A stretch of 64,000 bases of DNA from Xanthomarina sp. F2636L (GTDB lineage Bacteria; Bacteroidota; Bacteroidia; Flavobacteriales; Flavobacteriaceae). Below, one piece after another: positions 1 through 8,565 of the stretch (positions are counted from its first letter, which is position 1; the number at the start of each line of letters is the position of its first letter). Where the stretch lies: assembly GCF_026410195.1 (NCBI RefSeq), contig NZ_JAPMLM010000068.1, positions 315,001 to 379,000 of the forward strand, written 5' to 3'. Below the pieces are notes generated by a model. It saw only the letters and a list, made by a program, of their open reading frames with translations. It ran no database searches and was not told the DNA's origin. The position numbers and the translations under genes were made by a program.

Positions 1-1
1 A

Positions 2-295
2 TTGTTTTTGGCTATTGAAACCTCTCCAATAATCACAAAATTATTATCTCCAAAAGGTAGCTACGATTTTAAGCTAGAAGATTCAGAAAACATAATCAGT
101 ACATGGGCCAAACGAAATGTAAAAGAAAGGCAGGTATTATTGGAAACAGACATGGAATTGAATAATAAGATTTACAGTGATATAGCAGAGGAAGAGGAAC
201 TCTATAATTACAAACGTAAAAAAGCAAAACAACTTATGCAGTTACAAGCAGATGCCTTTTTTGAAAAACAGCAAAAACACTTAAATAAATTATAA
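2..295 (+). CDS. C-terminal end of a DUF4407-like membrane protein (5' partial)
   Basis: The reading frame is open to the left edge, so only the last 97 or so residues are visible. They start with a hydrophobic stretch followed by an E-T-S-P-I-I-x-K-L-L-S-P-x-G-x-Y-D segment, then a long charged, probably coiled-coil tail rich in Glu and Lys (residues 35-97). This pattern resembles the end of DUF4407 proteins, predicted inner-membrane proteins of unknown function common in Bacteroidota. The assignment rests on a short motif and is tentative. The next gene on the same strand starts 34 bases later. Confidence 0.5.
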   Translation: MFLAIETSPIITKLLSPKGSYDFKLEDSENIISTWAKRNVKERQVLLETDMELNNKIYSDIAEEEELYNYKRKKAKQLMQLQADAFFEKQQKHLNKL

Positions 296-310
296 TCATT
301 AGGTTGAATA

Positions 311-325
311 TTTACATATTGTAAA
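311..325. promoter_or_regulatory. Palindrome TTTACA-TAT-TGTAAA, possible operator
   Basis: A perfect 6-bp inverted repeat with a 3-nt centre lies between the DUF4407-like gene and the GNAT gene, just upstream of the latter's first possible ATG. It has no T-run, so it is not a terminator. TACA-N3-TGTA is an operator-like shape, but in AT-rich DNA a 6-bp repeat can occur by chance. Confidence 0.25.
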
Positions 326-329
326 CTTT

Positions 330-1049
330 ATGTTTATTTTTACAGAAGCCAAAACGTATTTCTCTTATATATTTATGAGTAGTAATCCCTTTCATAAAAT
401 TGCTATCCTGCCTAATTTAATAATTCAAGGCAAGTCTAAATATGTTTGGAATGTATTTTTAAACAGGCTATACTCCAAAGAAATAGCTTTTGGTTTTAAA
501 CGGGATTTAAGCGTTACTATAAAAAAGCCTAGAACACTTAAACCCACTACTATTCGCAAGTATATTAAAGAAGACGAGAGTTATTTTACTGACAATCCTA
601 ATAATGGATTAATCCATAAGTTTAAAAACTGTTATGTTGGGATTACCAAAGAAGAGGTTCCTTGCGCTAGAGTTTGGCTTATTGATGCTTCTGAAAACAA
701 AAAATTAAAATCTATTTGGGGAAAGAGGTTTCCTCAACTTAATCCTGATGAGGTATTATTAGAAAACGTGTTTACAGTCCCAAAATTTCGAGGCATGGGA
801 ATAATCCCTGCTTTTCTATATGATGTTGCGGAAAGAAGCAAAGATTTAGGTGCAAAATACGCCATTACTTTTGGGGAAGTAAAAAATGCTAACACCTCAA
901 GATCTTATAACTATGCTGGCTTTACTCCTTATATAGTGAGAAATGTATCTTATTTTTTATTTATAAAGACAATTAAATTTCAAGAGATTTCAAGTAAACA
1001 TTTAGATTCTTATAATAAATCAATTCAAAGAAAAACCACTTCAAAATAA
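330..1049 (+). CDS. GNAT-family N-acetyltransferase
   Basis: The 239-residue product carries a GNAT fold in its second half. An acidic and hydrophobic beta-4 strand (LLENVFTVPKFRGMGI, about residues 148-163) contains the R-G-M-G acetyl-CoA pyrophosphate loop. It is followed by an alpha-3 helix, the strand AKYAITFGEV, and an N-x-x-x-S-x-x-Y-x-x-A-G-F motif typical of the C-terminal arm. It would transfer an acyl group from acyl-CoA to an amine; the substrate is unknown. A second ATG at 375 (MSSNPF) would remove 15 residues and is equally plausible. It is convergent with the AMP-ligase operon (1-bp gap), so it may act on the same product, but co-transcription is impossible. Confidence 0.7.
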   Translation: MFIFTEAKTYFSYIFMSSNPFHKIAILPNLIIQGKSKYVWNVFLNRLYSKEIAFGFKRDLSVTIKKPRTLKPTTIRKYIKEDESYFTDNPNNGLIHKFKNCYVGITKEEVPCARVWLIDASENKKLKSIWGKRFPQLNPDEVLLENVFTVPKFRGMGIIPAFLYDVAERSKDLGAKYAITFGEVKNANTSRSYNYAGFTPYIVRNVSYFLFIKTIKFQEISSKHLDSYNKSIQRKTTSK

Positions 1050-1050
1050 T

Positions 1051-2508
1051 CTATTTTACTTTTTTACCGGAAGCACTCATTTTCATTGCCTTTTCAAAAC
1101 TTATTTTTTGAGGAATTTTATAAATTGCCAGTTTCTTTGAACATGTTTTTAGTATTTTTTCTTTTAATTGTGCTTCATTAAAAGATCCATTTGCTACTAT
1201 AGTTGCTTGAATGGCTTCTCCAAACAAATCATCGTCGTAGCCAGATATTGTACAATCCATAACCTCTTCAACAGAAAGGATGACTTCTTCAATTTCTTTA
1301 GGACTCACTCTTTTACCTGCTACTTTTAAGATTTCTTTTTTTCTGGCCTTTAAATAATAATAGCCGTCTTCGTCAATTACTGCAACATCGCCAGTGTGAA
1401 GCCAACCCTTTTTAAGAGTCTTTCTCGTGTCTTCTTTTTCTTTAAAGTAACCTAACATGATATTTTTGCCTTTAGCTATTAGTTCACCTTCTTCATGAGC
1501 TCCTAAAGTTTCACCTTTTTCGTTCACGATTTTAAACTTTACGTTTGGTATTGGCTTACCTATTGAACTTATTTTTTCTTTAATCATTTTAGGTTCTAAA
1601 TAAGACAATCTAGCTGTTGCTTCAGTTTGTCCATACATAACATAAAAATCAATGTCTGGAAAAGCTTGAGTAAATTCATCTATAAAAACACTATGTAATT
1701 TTCCACCTGCTTGTGTAACATATCTTAAATCTGGAAAAGACGTTGTTTTAAAGGTTTTAGATTTCTTTAATAGAATTTGAAAATGACTAGGAACACCAGC
1801 AAACCCGGTACATTTATAATTCTTAATATCGCTTATTACAGTACCCAGAAACATAAAACTATTGTTTAAAACAATAGAACCTCCAACTCTTAAATGTGTA
1901 TGCAACAAGGATAACCCATAGCAGTAAAAGAATGGTAAAACCACACACATAATATCTTTTGAAGTGAGGTTTAAATATGAAATGATCGAGTCTGTATTAG
2001 CTATAATATTTTCATGACTAATCATAACTCCTTTTGGAGCTCCAGTAGAACCAGAAGTGAAAATTATTTCAGCCAGTTGATTTTTCTCAACCTCAACCCC
2101 ATAATCATCTATGATTTGTGTTGCTAATATTTGTTGCAGATCTAATTCTTCTATAACATGTATTTTAGAAGGAATTTCATATTTAGAGTGCGCACTTTTA
2201 GCCATAAAAACCGTATCGCATTCCGTTGTATTTAATATAAAATCGAGATTGTCTTGTTCTATTGCAAAATTTAAAGGCACACAGACATTTCCAGATTTTA
2301 AAATTCCCAAATACGCTGTGATAAAAAATTCTGAATTAGGACTAATTAAAACAATATTCTTGTTTGCACCAACATATTTATTTAAAAACGTGGCTATTTT
2401 TAGACTATTTTTATAAAGGTTATTAAAAGAAATAGTTTCTTTTGAACCCAACAAAAAGTCCTTCTTGAGGTTTTGTGTAGATTCAAAAAAGTAATCAAAA
2501 ACATTCAT
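1051..2508 (-). CDS. Class I adenylate-forming acyl ligase (AMP-binding)
   Basis: This 485-residue ANL-superfamily enzyme activates a carboxylic acid with ATP and passes it to a thiol. The visible motifs are the P-loop TSGSTGAPKG (151-160), YGQTEA (292-297), the hinge region HTGD (371-374) followed by K-E-I-L-K-V-A-G-K-R, and the C-terminal catalytic lysine in S-A-S-G-K (K482), so both subdomains are complete. Free-standing ligases of this size load either CoA or a separate acyl carrier protein. The ACP gene in the same operon makes the ACP the likely acceptor (inference). It is the last gene of the minus-strand operon ACP, AsnB-like, NadE-like, ligase, starting 10 nt after the NadE-like stop. 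The acyl substrate cannot be read from sequence. Confidence 0.85.
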   Translation of the reverse strand: MNVFDYFFESTQNLKKDFLLGSKETISFNNLYKNSLKIATFLNKYVGANKNIVLISPNSEFFITAYLGILKSGNVCVPLNFAIEQDNLDFILNTTECDTVFMAKSAHSKYEIPSKIHVIEELDLQQILATQIIDDYGVEVEKNQLAEIIFTSGSTGAPKGVMISHENIIANTDSIISYLNLTSKDIMCVVLPFFYCYGLSLLHTHLRVGGSIVLNNSFMFLGTVISDIKNYKCTGFAGVPSHFQILLKKSKTFKTTSFPDLRYVTQAGGKLHSVFIDEFTQAFPDIDFYVMYGQTEATARLSYLEPKMIKEKISSIGKPIPNVKFKIVNEKGETLGAHEEGELIAKGKNIMLGYFKEKEDTRKTLKKGWLHTGDVAVIDEDGYYYLKARKKEILKVAGKRVSPKEIEEVILSVEEVMDCTISGYDDDLFGEAIQATIVANGSFNEAQLKEKILKTCSKKLAIYKIPQKISFEKAMKMSASGKKVK

Positions 2509-2518
2509 ATTTTAGGGT

Positions 2519-3499
2519 TTAGAATATTGGTTTCATTCTTAAATATTCGGTTGTTTTTCTCTTTCTTTCAAAGCTCTTATAGATGTTCTCAATCTCTTTT
2601 GTTGTTTTGCCCATTACTTTCCCAACTTCTTCTGCTGGATAATTATTTTCCCAACCATACCAGATTAAATCCATAGATTCAAAAGGCATTTGATAAAAGA
2701 AATCTTCTTGAGATTGTTCTGCTGTGTAGGTATCTGTAGTTGGCGTTCTGTCTATAATTTCTTGAGGCACTCCTAAATGTTTTGCTAGTTGATAGACTTG
2801 AGTTTTATAAAAATGTCCAATTGGCATGACATCTGCTCCTCCATCACCATATTTTACAAAAAAACCTTGTTCTACTTCGTGCTTGTTAGGTGTTCCTATT
2901 ACAGCATAGTGCATGCGTTCTGCATGATAGTACAACATAGACATTCTACTACGTTGTTTAAAATTAGTTGAAGCTACTATTTGTAAATATTCTCTAGCAG
3001 GCAAGAGCTTGCTTACCACATCTCCATTTGGTTTGATAACTGTTATTGAAAAAATAGCTGGAATATTTTCAGCAATATTTTGTTTGATTTCAATTTTAGC
3101 TTTATCTACTTTTTTATCAAAATCTGGAATTACTCTTAAAATAGCTTCATCTCTTCTTTCGTAACATCCAAAACCATCTAAGGCTTTTGTAATATCTTCA
3201 ATTAAGGTACTAACACCATAAGTAGCTGCTAATTTTTCGGCTAAATGTCTGCTATCATCACTAGAATCTTGTTCCGGAAGCATGATACCTAATACATTTT
3301 TAGAACCAAAAGCTTTTGCAGACAAAGCCAAGCAAACAGAGGAATCAATGCCTCCACTTATACCAACAATAGCTCCACGACGTTGTAAATTTTTAGTCAC
3401 ATCCATTTTAAGTTTGGCTATAATATCATTACAAACTTGATCTATGTTTTCAATATGAATGATGTCTTTTGAGAATGGCTTACGTGCTTCTGATTTCAT
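2519..3499 (-). CDS. NAD-synthase-like ATP pyrophosphatase (NadE family)
   Basis: The 326-residue N-type ATP pyrophosphatase has the PP-loop S-G-G-I-D-S (48-53). The NadE core follows: an R-S-R-M-S-M-L-Y segment, G-T-P-N-K-H-E, K-Y-G-D-G-G-A-D and a YKTQVYQLAKHLG helix. The glutaminase domain of long NadE enzymes is absent, so ammonia would have to be free or channelled. It is longer than typical ammonia-dependent NadE (about 275 residues) because of an insert around residues 115-160 (E-I-K-Q-N-I-A-E-N-I-P). NadE makes NAD by amidating an adenylated carboxylate. Placed between an amidotransferase and an ACP/ligase pair, this copy may amidate a different carboxylate. True NAD synthase cannot be excluded if no other nadE exists in the genome. 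Confidence 0.75.
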   Translation of the reverse strand: MKSEARKPFSKDIIHIENIDQVCNDIIAKLKMDVTKNLQRRGAIVGISGGIDSSVCLALSAKAFGSKNVLGIMLPEQDSSDDSRHLAEKLAATYGVSTLIEDITKALDGFGCYERRDEAILRVIPDFDKKVDKAKIEIKQNIAENIPAIFSITVIKPNGDVVSKLLPAREYLQIVASTNFKQRSRMSMLYYHAERMHYAVIGTPNKHEVEQGFFVKYGDGGADVMPIGHFYKTQVYQLAKHLGVPQEIIDRTPTTDTYTAEQSQEDFFYQMPFESMDLIWYGWENNYPAEEVGKVMGKTTKEIENIYKSFERKRKTTEYLRMKPIF

Positions 3500-3511
3500 G
3501 ATGTTTTGTTT

Positions 3512-5485
3512 TTATTCAATAATTATTTTATCTAGTGCTATTAATTGGTCAGGATTTAGTTTTGGAATGGACTTATTTATAAATAAATCGTATAAAATTT
3601 GGATGGACAAAATAGCTGTCATAGCCATATTATCTATCTCAGAAACCCCTTTATTTGATGTTATCTTAGCCTGTAAATTCTTTACATGTTCTGGGTTAAA
3701 AACACCAAATTCTTTGATGTAATCTTCTGAGAGCATGGTTTTTAAATATTCTGGCAAGTCATTAGAAACAAAAAGGCTTCGAATGGGAGCTCGATAGGCT
3801 TGCTTGGATCTGTTTAAAATTTCTTCCGGCAATCTGCCTACCATCATTTTTTTAAGAAGATATTTTTCATTTAATCCTTTAAGTTTTAAATCGGGGTGTA
3901 ATTTCATACAGAACTCAATAACTCTATGATCTAAAAAAGGATAACGTCCTTCAATGGAATTAGCCATCCCCATTCTATCGCCTTGACTAGACAACAAGTA
4001 ACCTGACATAAACAAATGAATCTCCAACCATTGTGCTTTTGTAAGATAATCGAAGTCTTTTAATCTAGATTCTAACTGATTTTCTAAATTCTCGATTGGC
4101 GAATAATCTTTAATATTTTCTTTAATGGTGTTAGAAAAATAATTCTTAATTCTGCTGGTATTATGCCATCTCAACAAATGGGAATAAATTGGAGATTGTG
4201 TTTCGTTAAGCTTATAACCAAAAAACATTTTTAGCATGTTACTGCTTGATTTGCTAATTTGTGGCAAGTATGGATACAACCTTTTTAATAATAAAGGTCT
4301 GTATTTAGAATTTGGATCTTTTGCCCAAAAGTGTTTAATTTTTGTTTCTTTAAATATATTATAACCTCCTAAAAGTTCATCTGCGCCTTCTCCAGTAATA
4401 ACCACTTTAATGTTTTGGTCTTTAACGCTTTTAGAAAGTAAACTCATAGGTGTTGGAGCAGTTCTTAAAAGTGGTGCTTCAGCAAACCAAACAACGTCTT
4501 TAAAGTGATTTGAAATGTCTTTTTCACTACAAGTAACACTAGAATGCTCTGTATTAAAATAAGAAGCAGCTATGTTTTGATAAGAAGATTCGTCGAAATC
4601 TTTTTCTGTAAAACCAATTGAAAAAGTTCTAAGTTTTTTTGGAGACACCTGTTTTATGAAAGAAGTTGTTATACTTGAATCAATCCCTCCACTTAAGTAA
4701 GCTGCTACTGGCACATCTGCTCGAAGTCGTAATTTAATAGAATCTAAAAAGATATCTTCAAAAGCTTTAGTAGCGTCTTCAAGATTTGTAAACTCGTAAT
4801 CAGCTGGTTTTACTATTGGCAATTCCCAATAAATCACACTTTTAACTTCTTCAGAATTAATAAGCATATAAGTTCCTGGAGGCACTTCAAAAACATCTTC
4901 AAAAACAGTATTTGGAGATAAAGCGGTCCAAAAGGTCACATATTCTGAAAGGGCTTTGTTAGAAAATTTTAAATTGATTTCAGGATATTCTAAAAAGGAT
5001 TTAATTTCGGAAGCAAAAAGAAAAACGTTATCATTTTGCGAATAAAATAGTGGTCTAATACCCACACGGTCTCTTGCTAAAAACAACTCTTCTTTATGTT
5101 TATCCCAAATAGCGATGGCAAATTGTCCGTTTAATTTATTGAGACATTCTGGTCCATATTCTGCATATAGATGAAGGATTACTTCAGTATCACTTTGGGT
5201 TTTAAAGCTGTATTTTTTTTGAAGCAAATCTTCCCTTAATTCGACATAATTATATATTTCCCCATTAAACACAATCCATAAAGAATCATCCTGGTTAGAA
5301 ATAGGCATAACCCCAGAACTTAGATCAATAATGCTTAACCTTACACTACCTAAGCCTACTTTATTAGAGACATAAACACCACTTTGGTCTGGACCACGAT
5401 GTTTAATTCTAGTAAGCATGTGTTGTAATGTAGAAACAGATTGTTCTTTCTTTAAGTCTCCATAAAAGCCAGCTATGCCACACAT
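3512..5485 (-). CDS. asnB: Asparagine synthase (glutamine-hydrolysing) family amidotransferase
   Basis: The 657-residue protein starts M-C-G-I-A-G, giving the N-terminal Cys2 nucleophile of class II glutaminases after Met removal. Glutamine-site motifs H-R-G-P-D (29-33) and F-N-G-E-I-Y-N (73-79) follow. The synthetase half carries the PP-loop S-G-G-I-D-S (265-270) and later G-E-G-A-D-E-L and G-R-Y-P-F-L-D-H-R motifs. It hydrolyses glutamine and uses the ammonia to amidate an adenylated carboxylate. It is longer than E. coli AsnB (about 554) and matches the long AsnB type found in polysaccharide and natural-product loci. With 12 nt to the NadE-like gene and 29 nt to the ACP gene, it is in the same transcript, so a pathway-specific substrate is likely. 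Confidence 0.85.
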   Translation of the reverse strand: MCGIAGFYGDLKKEQSVSTLQHMLTRIKHRGPDQSGVYVSNKVGLGSVRLSIIDLSSGVMPISNQDDSLWIVFNGEIYNYVELREDLLQKKYSFKTQSDTEVILHLYAEYGPECLNKLNGQFAIAIWDKHKEELFLARDRVGIRPLFYSQNDNVFLFASEIKSFLEYPEINLKFSNKALSEYVTFWTALSPNTVFEDVFEVPPGTYMLINSEEVKSVIYWELPIVKPADYEFTNLEDATKAFEDIFLDSIKLRLRADVPVAAYLSGGIDSSITTSFIKQVSPKKLRTFSIGFTEKDFDESSYQNIAASYFNTEHSSVTCSEKDISNHFKDVVWFAEAPLLRTAPTPMSLLSKSVKDQNIKVVITGEGADELLGGYNIFKETKIKHFWAKDPNSKYRPLLLKRLYPYLPQISKSSSNMLKMFFGYKLNETQSPIYSHLLRWHNTSRIKNYFSNTIKENIKDYSPIENLENQLESRLKDFDYLTKAQWLEIHLFMSGYLLSSQGDRMGMANSIEGRYPFLDHRVIEFCMKLHPDLKLKGLNEKYLLKKMMVGRLPEEILNRSKQAYRAPIRSLFVSNDLPEYLKTMLSEDYIKEFGVFNPEHVKNLQAKITSNKGVSEIDNMAMTAILSIQILYDLFINKSIPKLNPDQLIALDKIIIE

Positions 5486-5514
5486 ATCAAGTTAGTTGTT
5501 GGTTGCTGAAGGAA

Positions 5515-5775
5515 TTAAACCTTTACTGAAAGTTTATTATTTACAAAGGAAACTATATTGTTGATGGATTCGAAATTTTTTGGATTCAATTCATCATCAT
5601 TAACTTCTACTTCAAAGGTTTCTCCTAAAAATTCGATAAGAAATAATAATCCCATAGAATCTAGCAAGCCGTTTTCAAAGATTAAAGCATCGTCTTCAAC
5701 ATCTTTAACATCAGATAATGAAGCTTCTAAAATATATTTTTTAATTTCTGTTTTAACGTCGTTTTTACTTTTCAT
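5515..5775 (-). CDS. Acyl carrier protein
   Basis: This small acidic 86-residue protein has a four-helix carrier-protein pattern. The phosphopantetheine site is Ser40 in G-L-L-D-S-M-G-L, preceded by an acidic stretch and followed by an L-I-E-F-L-x-E helix and an E-S-I-N-N-I-V-S-F-V last helix. The D-S-M motif differs slightly from the D-S-L of fatty-acid AcpP, which fits a dedicated carrier protein. It is the first gene of the four-gene operon with the amidotransferase, NadE-like enzyme and AMP-ligase. The ligase is the likely loading enzyme. The phosphopantetheinyl transferase must be encoded elsewhere. Confidence 0.8.
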   Translation of the reverse strand: MKSKNDVKTEIKKYILEASLSDVKDVEDDALIFENGLLDSMGLLFLIEFLGETFEVEVNDDELNPKNFESINNIVSFVNNKLSVKV

Positions 5776-6081
5776 TTTTAATATATAACAATTAATAACA
5801 CAGACATTCTAATATAGAATTGGAACGTCAATCTATTTCACTATTAATATGCTTAGGGAAAATAAAATAGTTTAAGATAATAGCTTATTTAATAATCTAA
5901 TATAATTCTATTTAGTAAACTATATAACAGCATTTTAAACTATTCGTTAAAGTTGACAAAACATTAGACAAGTTACAAACAAAACAAGTTTAGAACTTTC
6001 ATTTAAGACTTTGATTTCTTAAAAATGAATCTCTACATATCGTTTTAATTATTATTATCTTTATAAAAAGTTATATAAAAC
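5776..6081. other. Divergent intergenic region between the ACP operon and the hydroxyproline pair
   Basis: About 306 AT-rich bases separate two divergent operons and must hold both promoters. A near-consensus -7 box TATCTTTA ends about 20 nt before the plus-strand start at 6082. A loose repeat of TTGACAAAA and TTAGACAAG lies near 5953-5973, and TTTAAGA / TCTTAAA forms a weak inverted repeat at 6002-6023. I see no open frame or RNA gene. Confidence 0.5.
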
Positions 6082-7041
6082 ATGAAAAATATTGCCTTAA
6101 TCGATGACGATTTTATTGAAAAAAATACAGATTTTCCTACTCTTATTTCCAAACTAAAAGAGGGTTTTTCTTCTACATCTATTGAAGTTCCCATGCGACA
6201 TCATCATGATTTTCCAAACCCTAAAGAACAAATGGATTCCACCCTGTTATTGATGCCTGCGTGGAACCCTAGTAAAGAAGCTGGAGTAAAAATAGTAACC
6301 GTAAGCCCTAATAATGGCGTTTATAATTTACCTTCTATACAAGGGACATATCTTTATTTAGACGCACATAAAGGAACAATAAAAGCTATCTTATCAGCAA
6401 AATCTTTAACAGCAAAACGTACTGCAGCAGCATCTGCTCTAGCTTCAAGTTATTTATCAAGAAAGAATTCATCATCACTTTTAATGATTGGAACCGGAGC
6501 GCTATCTGTAAACTTAATATTAGCACATGCAAGTGTTAGACCTATAAAAAAAGTATATGTTTGGGGAAGAAGCCTCGAAAAAGCGAAAGACATTTGCGAA
6601 CAATTATCTAATGAAGAATTTAGCATAAGTCCTATTGAAAACATTGCTGATGTTATTTCGGAAGTAGATATTATATCTTCAGCCACTTTATCTAAAACTC
6701 CTCTGGTTTTGGGCAGCTTTTTAAAGACTGGGCAACATGTAGATTTGGTAGGAGCATATAAAAAAGACATGCGTGAAGCAGATGATGAAGTTCTAAAAAA
6801 GTCAAGTGTATTTATAGATACTTATCAAGGTGGTCTAAAAGAAAGTGGAGATATTGTTATTCCTCTTAAAAATGGTGTCATTAATGAAAATGACATCAAA
6901 GCCGATTTATTTGAATTATGCACCAACAAAAAACAAGGCAGACTAAACAATCAAGAAATTACATATTTTAAATCTGTTGGTCATGCTTTAGAAGATTTAG
7001 CAGCTGCATCTTATTATTATAAAATATTTAAAAATGACTAA
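6082..7041 (+). CDS. Ornithine cyclodeaminase / mu-crystallin family; probable delta1-pyrroline-2-carboxylate reductase
   Basis: This 319-residue Rossmann-fold protein has the family signature L-T-A-K-R-T-A-A-A-S-A-L (109-120) and the dinucleotide loop G-T-G-A-L-S (137-142). Members are ornithine cyclodeaminase, mu-crystallin, alanine dehydrogenase or delta1-pyrroline-2-carboxylate reductases. Its stop overlaps the start of the next gene by 8 nt. That gene encodes a Cys/Thr proline-racemase-family dehydratase, whose product is delta1-pyrroline-2-carboxylate. The most economical function is therefore NAD(P)H-dependent reduction of that imine to L-proline (LhpI-type), inferred from family and context. 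Ornithine cyclodeaminase is the alternative. The start at 6082 is the first ATG after the intergenic region. Confidence 0.75.
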   Translation: MKNIALIDDDFIEKNTDFPTLISKLKEGFSSTSIEVPMRHHHDFPNPKEQMDSTLLLMPAWNPSKEAGVKIVTVSPNNGVYNLPSIQGTYLYLDAHKGTIKAILSAKSLTAKRTAAASALASSYLSRKNSSSLLMIGTGALSVNLILAHASVRPIKKVYVWGRSLEKAKDICEQLSNEEFSISPIENIADVISEVDIISSATLSKTPLVLGSFLKTGQHVDLVGAYKKDMREADDEVLKKSSVFIDTYQGGLKESGDIVIPLKNGVINENDIKADLFELCTNKKQGRLNNQEITYFKSVGHALEDLAAASYYYKIFKND

Positions 7042-8098
7042 TACATATAGAAACATATTATCAAAAACAGAATTCAAACCAAATACAGATTGGCTGCAAA
7101 TAAAAACCATAGACATGCACACTGGAGGAGAACCCTTACGTGTTATAATTAGTGGTTTTCCAGAACTAAAAGGAAATTCAGTTTTAGAATATCGTAGATA
7201 TTGCAAAGACAATTACGATTATTTACGCACATCTCTAATGTTTGAGCCTCGTGGTCATGCAGATATGTACGGCTGTATTTTATTGCCACCAAATGATGCT
7301 GATGGCGATTTTGGAGTAATCTTTTTACATAACGAAGGCTATTCTACCATGTGTGGACATGCTATTATTGCCATTTCCACTTTAGCAATAAAAATGAATT
7401 GGATTGAAGCAAAAGAAGGTGAAAACATTTTGAAAATAGATGCACCTTGTGGGAGAATTACCTCTTTTGCACTAGTTGTAAATGGTGAGGTTGCAGGAGT
7501 TCGTTTTCATTGTGTTCCAAGTTTTGTAGTAGGATTAGATAGAACCGTAGAAGTTGCAGGTTTAGGAAAAGTAACATACGACTTAGCCTATGGAGGTGCT
7601 TTTTATGCATATGTTGATATGAATAAAAATAATTTTGATTTTGATTTGACATCTAATTCTTATCGAACATTAATAACTCAGGGAATGGCCATAAAACATG
7701 CTGTTATGAAACAGGATAAAGAAATTTTACATCCTTTTGAAAACGACTTAAGCTTTTTATATGGAACCATTTTTATTGGTGATGCTTTAGATAAAATTAA
7801 TGACAATAGAAATGTCTGTATTTTTGCTGAAGGGGAAGTCGATAGAAGTCCAACGGGCTCTGGAGTTTCTGGACGAATGGCAATCCATAAAGCACGAAAA
7901 GAACTGGGTTTTAATGAAAAAATGAAGATTGAAAGTATTACAGATTCTGTCTTTGTAGGCTCCATTGTTTCCGAAGCAGATTACGGACCTTTTACTGCCA
8001 TAATTCCTCAAGTTGAAGGCACAGCCTATATTACTGGAATGCACACCTTTGTTATAGACCCTAAAGACCCAATGAAAAATGGATTTATATTAAGATAA
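7034..8098 (+). CDS. trans-3-hydroxy-L-proline dehydratase (proline racemase family, Cys/Thr type)
   Basis: The 354-residue member of the proline racemase superfamily carries the first catalytic motif M-C-G-H with Cys107. The second site reads D-R-S-P-T-G-S-G, placing Thr274 where racemases and 4-hydroxyproline epimerases have the second Cys. A Cys/Thr pair is the established signature of trans-3-hydroxy-L-proline dehydratase (human L3HYPDH, bacterial LhpH; EC 4.2.1.77), a dehydratase rather than a racemase. The 8-nt overlap with the upstream reductase gene indicates translational coupling. Together they would convert trans-3-hydroxy-L-proline, a collagen constituent, to L-proline in the cytoplasm. 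No signal peptide is visible. Confidence 0.85.
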   Translation: MTNTYRNILSKTEFKPNTDWLQIKTIDMHTGGEPLRVIISGFPELKGNSVLEYRRYCKDNYDYLRTSLMFEPRGHADMYGCILLPPNDADGDFGVIFLHNEGYSTMCGHAIIAISTLAIKMNWIEAKEGENILKIDAPCGRITSFALVVNGEVAGVRFHCVPSFVVGLDRTVEVAGLGKVTYDLAYGGAFYAYVDMNKNNFDFDLTSNSYRTLITQGMAIKHAVMKQDKEILHPFENDLSFLYGTIFIGDALDKINDNRNVCIFAEGEVDRSPTGSGVSGRMAIHKARKELGFNEKMKIESITDSVFVGSIVSEADYGPFTAIIPQVEGTAYITGMHTFVIDPKDPMKNGFILR

Positions 8099-8130
8099 CA
8101 AAAACTGTAAACTTTACTAAACACAAAATC

Positions 8131-8565
8131 ATGAAAAAAACACTCTTATTATGTGGCTTACTTTTTACTTTGGTTTGTTCAGCCCAAACTAATTACAACA
8201 AAGATAAAGAAGCTATTTTAGCTGTTTTGTCTTTACAAGAAACTGCATGGAACAAGCATGATCTTGAAGGCTATATGGAAGGCTATTGGAGAAATGATTC
8301 ACTTAAATTTTATGACAAAAATGGATTAACCTTTGGTTGGAACAAAACCCTGGCTAACTATAAAAAAGGCTATCCAACACAAGCTGAAAGTGGAGTCTTA
8401 AAATTTGTAATTAACGACCTTTCCAAAATTGAGGACAATTCCTATTGGGTAATGGGAGAATACCATTTAACTAGAGAAATTGGTAACGCCAATGGTGTCT
8501 TTATAATAATCTTTAAGAAAATAAATAATGAATGGAAAATAATTGCAGATATGACTGCTAATTAG
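8131..8565 (+). CDS. Secreted SnoaL/DUF4440-like protein
   Basis: The 144-residue protein begins with a signal peptide (KKTLLLCGLLFTLVCSAQ, probable cleavage after residue 18 or 19). The remainder has an NTF2-like cone fold pattern: an N-terminal A-I-L-A-V-L-x-x-Q-E-T-A-W-N-K-H-D helix as in DUF4440, then strands ending I-I-F-K-K-I-N-N-E-W-K-I-I-A-D. Such proteins are often called ketosteroid-isomerase-like, but no catalytic function can be assigned. It starts 32 nt after the dehydratase and may be in the same transcript. Its stop overlaps the stop of the convergent STAS gene. Confidence 0.75.
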   Translation: MKKTLLLCGLLFTLVCSAQTNYNKDKEAILAVLSLQETAWNKHDLEGYMEGYWRNDSLKFYDKNGLTFGWNKTLANYKKGYPTQAESGVLKFVINDLSKIEDNSYWVMGEYHLTREIGNANGVFIIIFKKINNEWKIIADMTAN

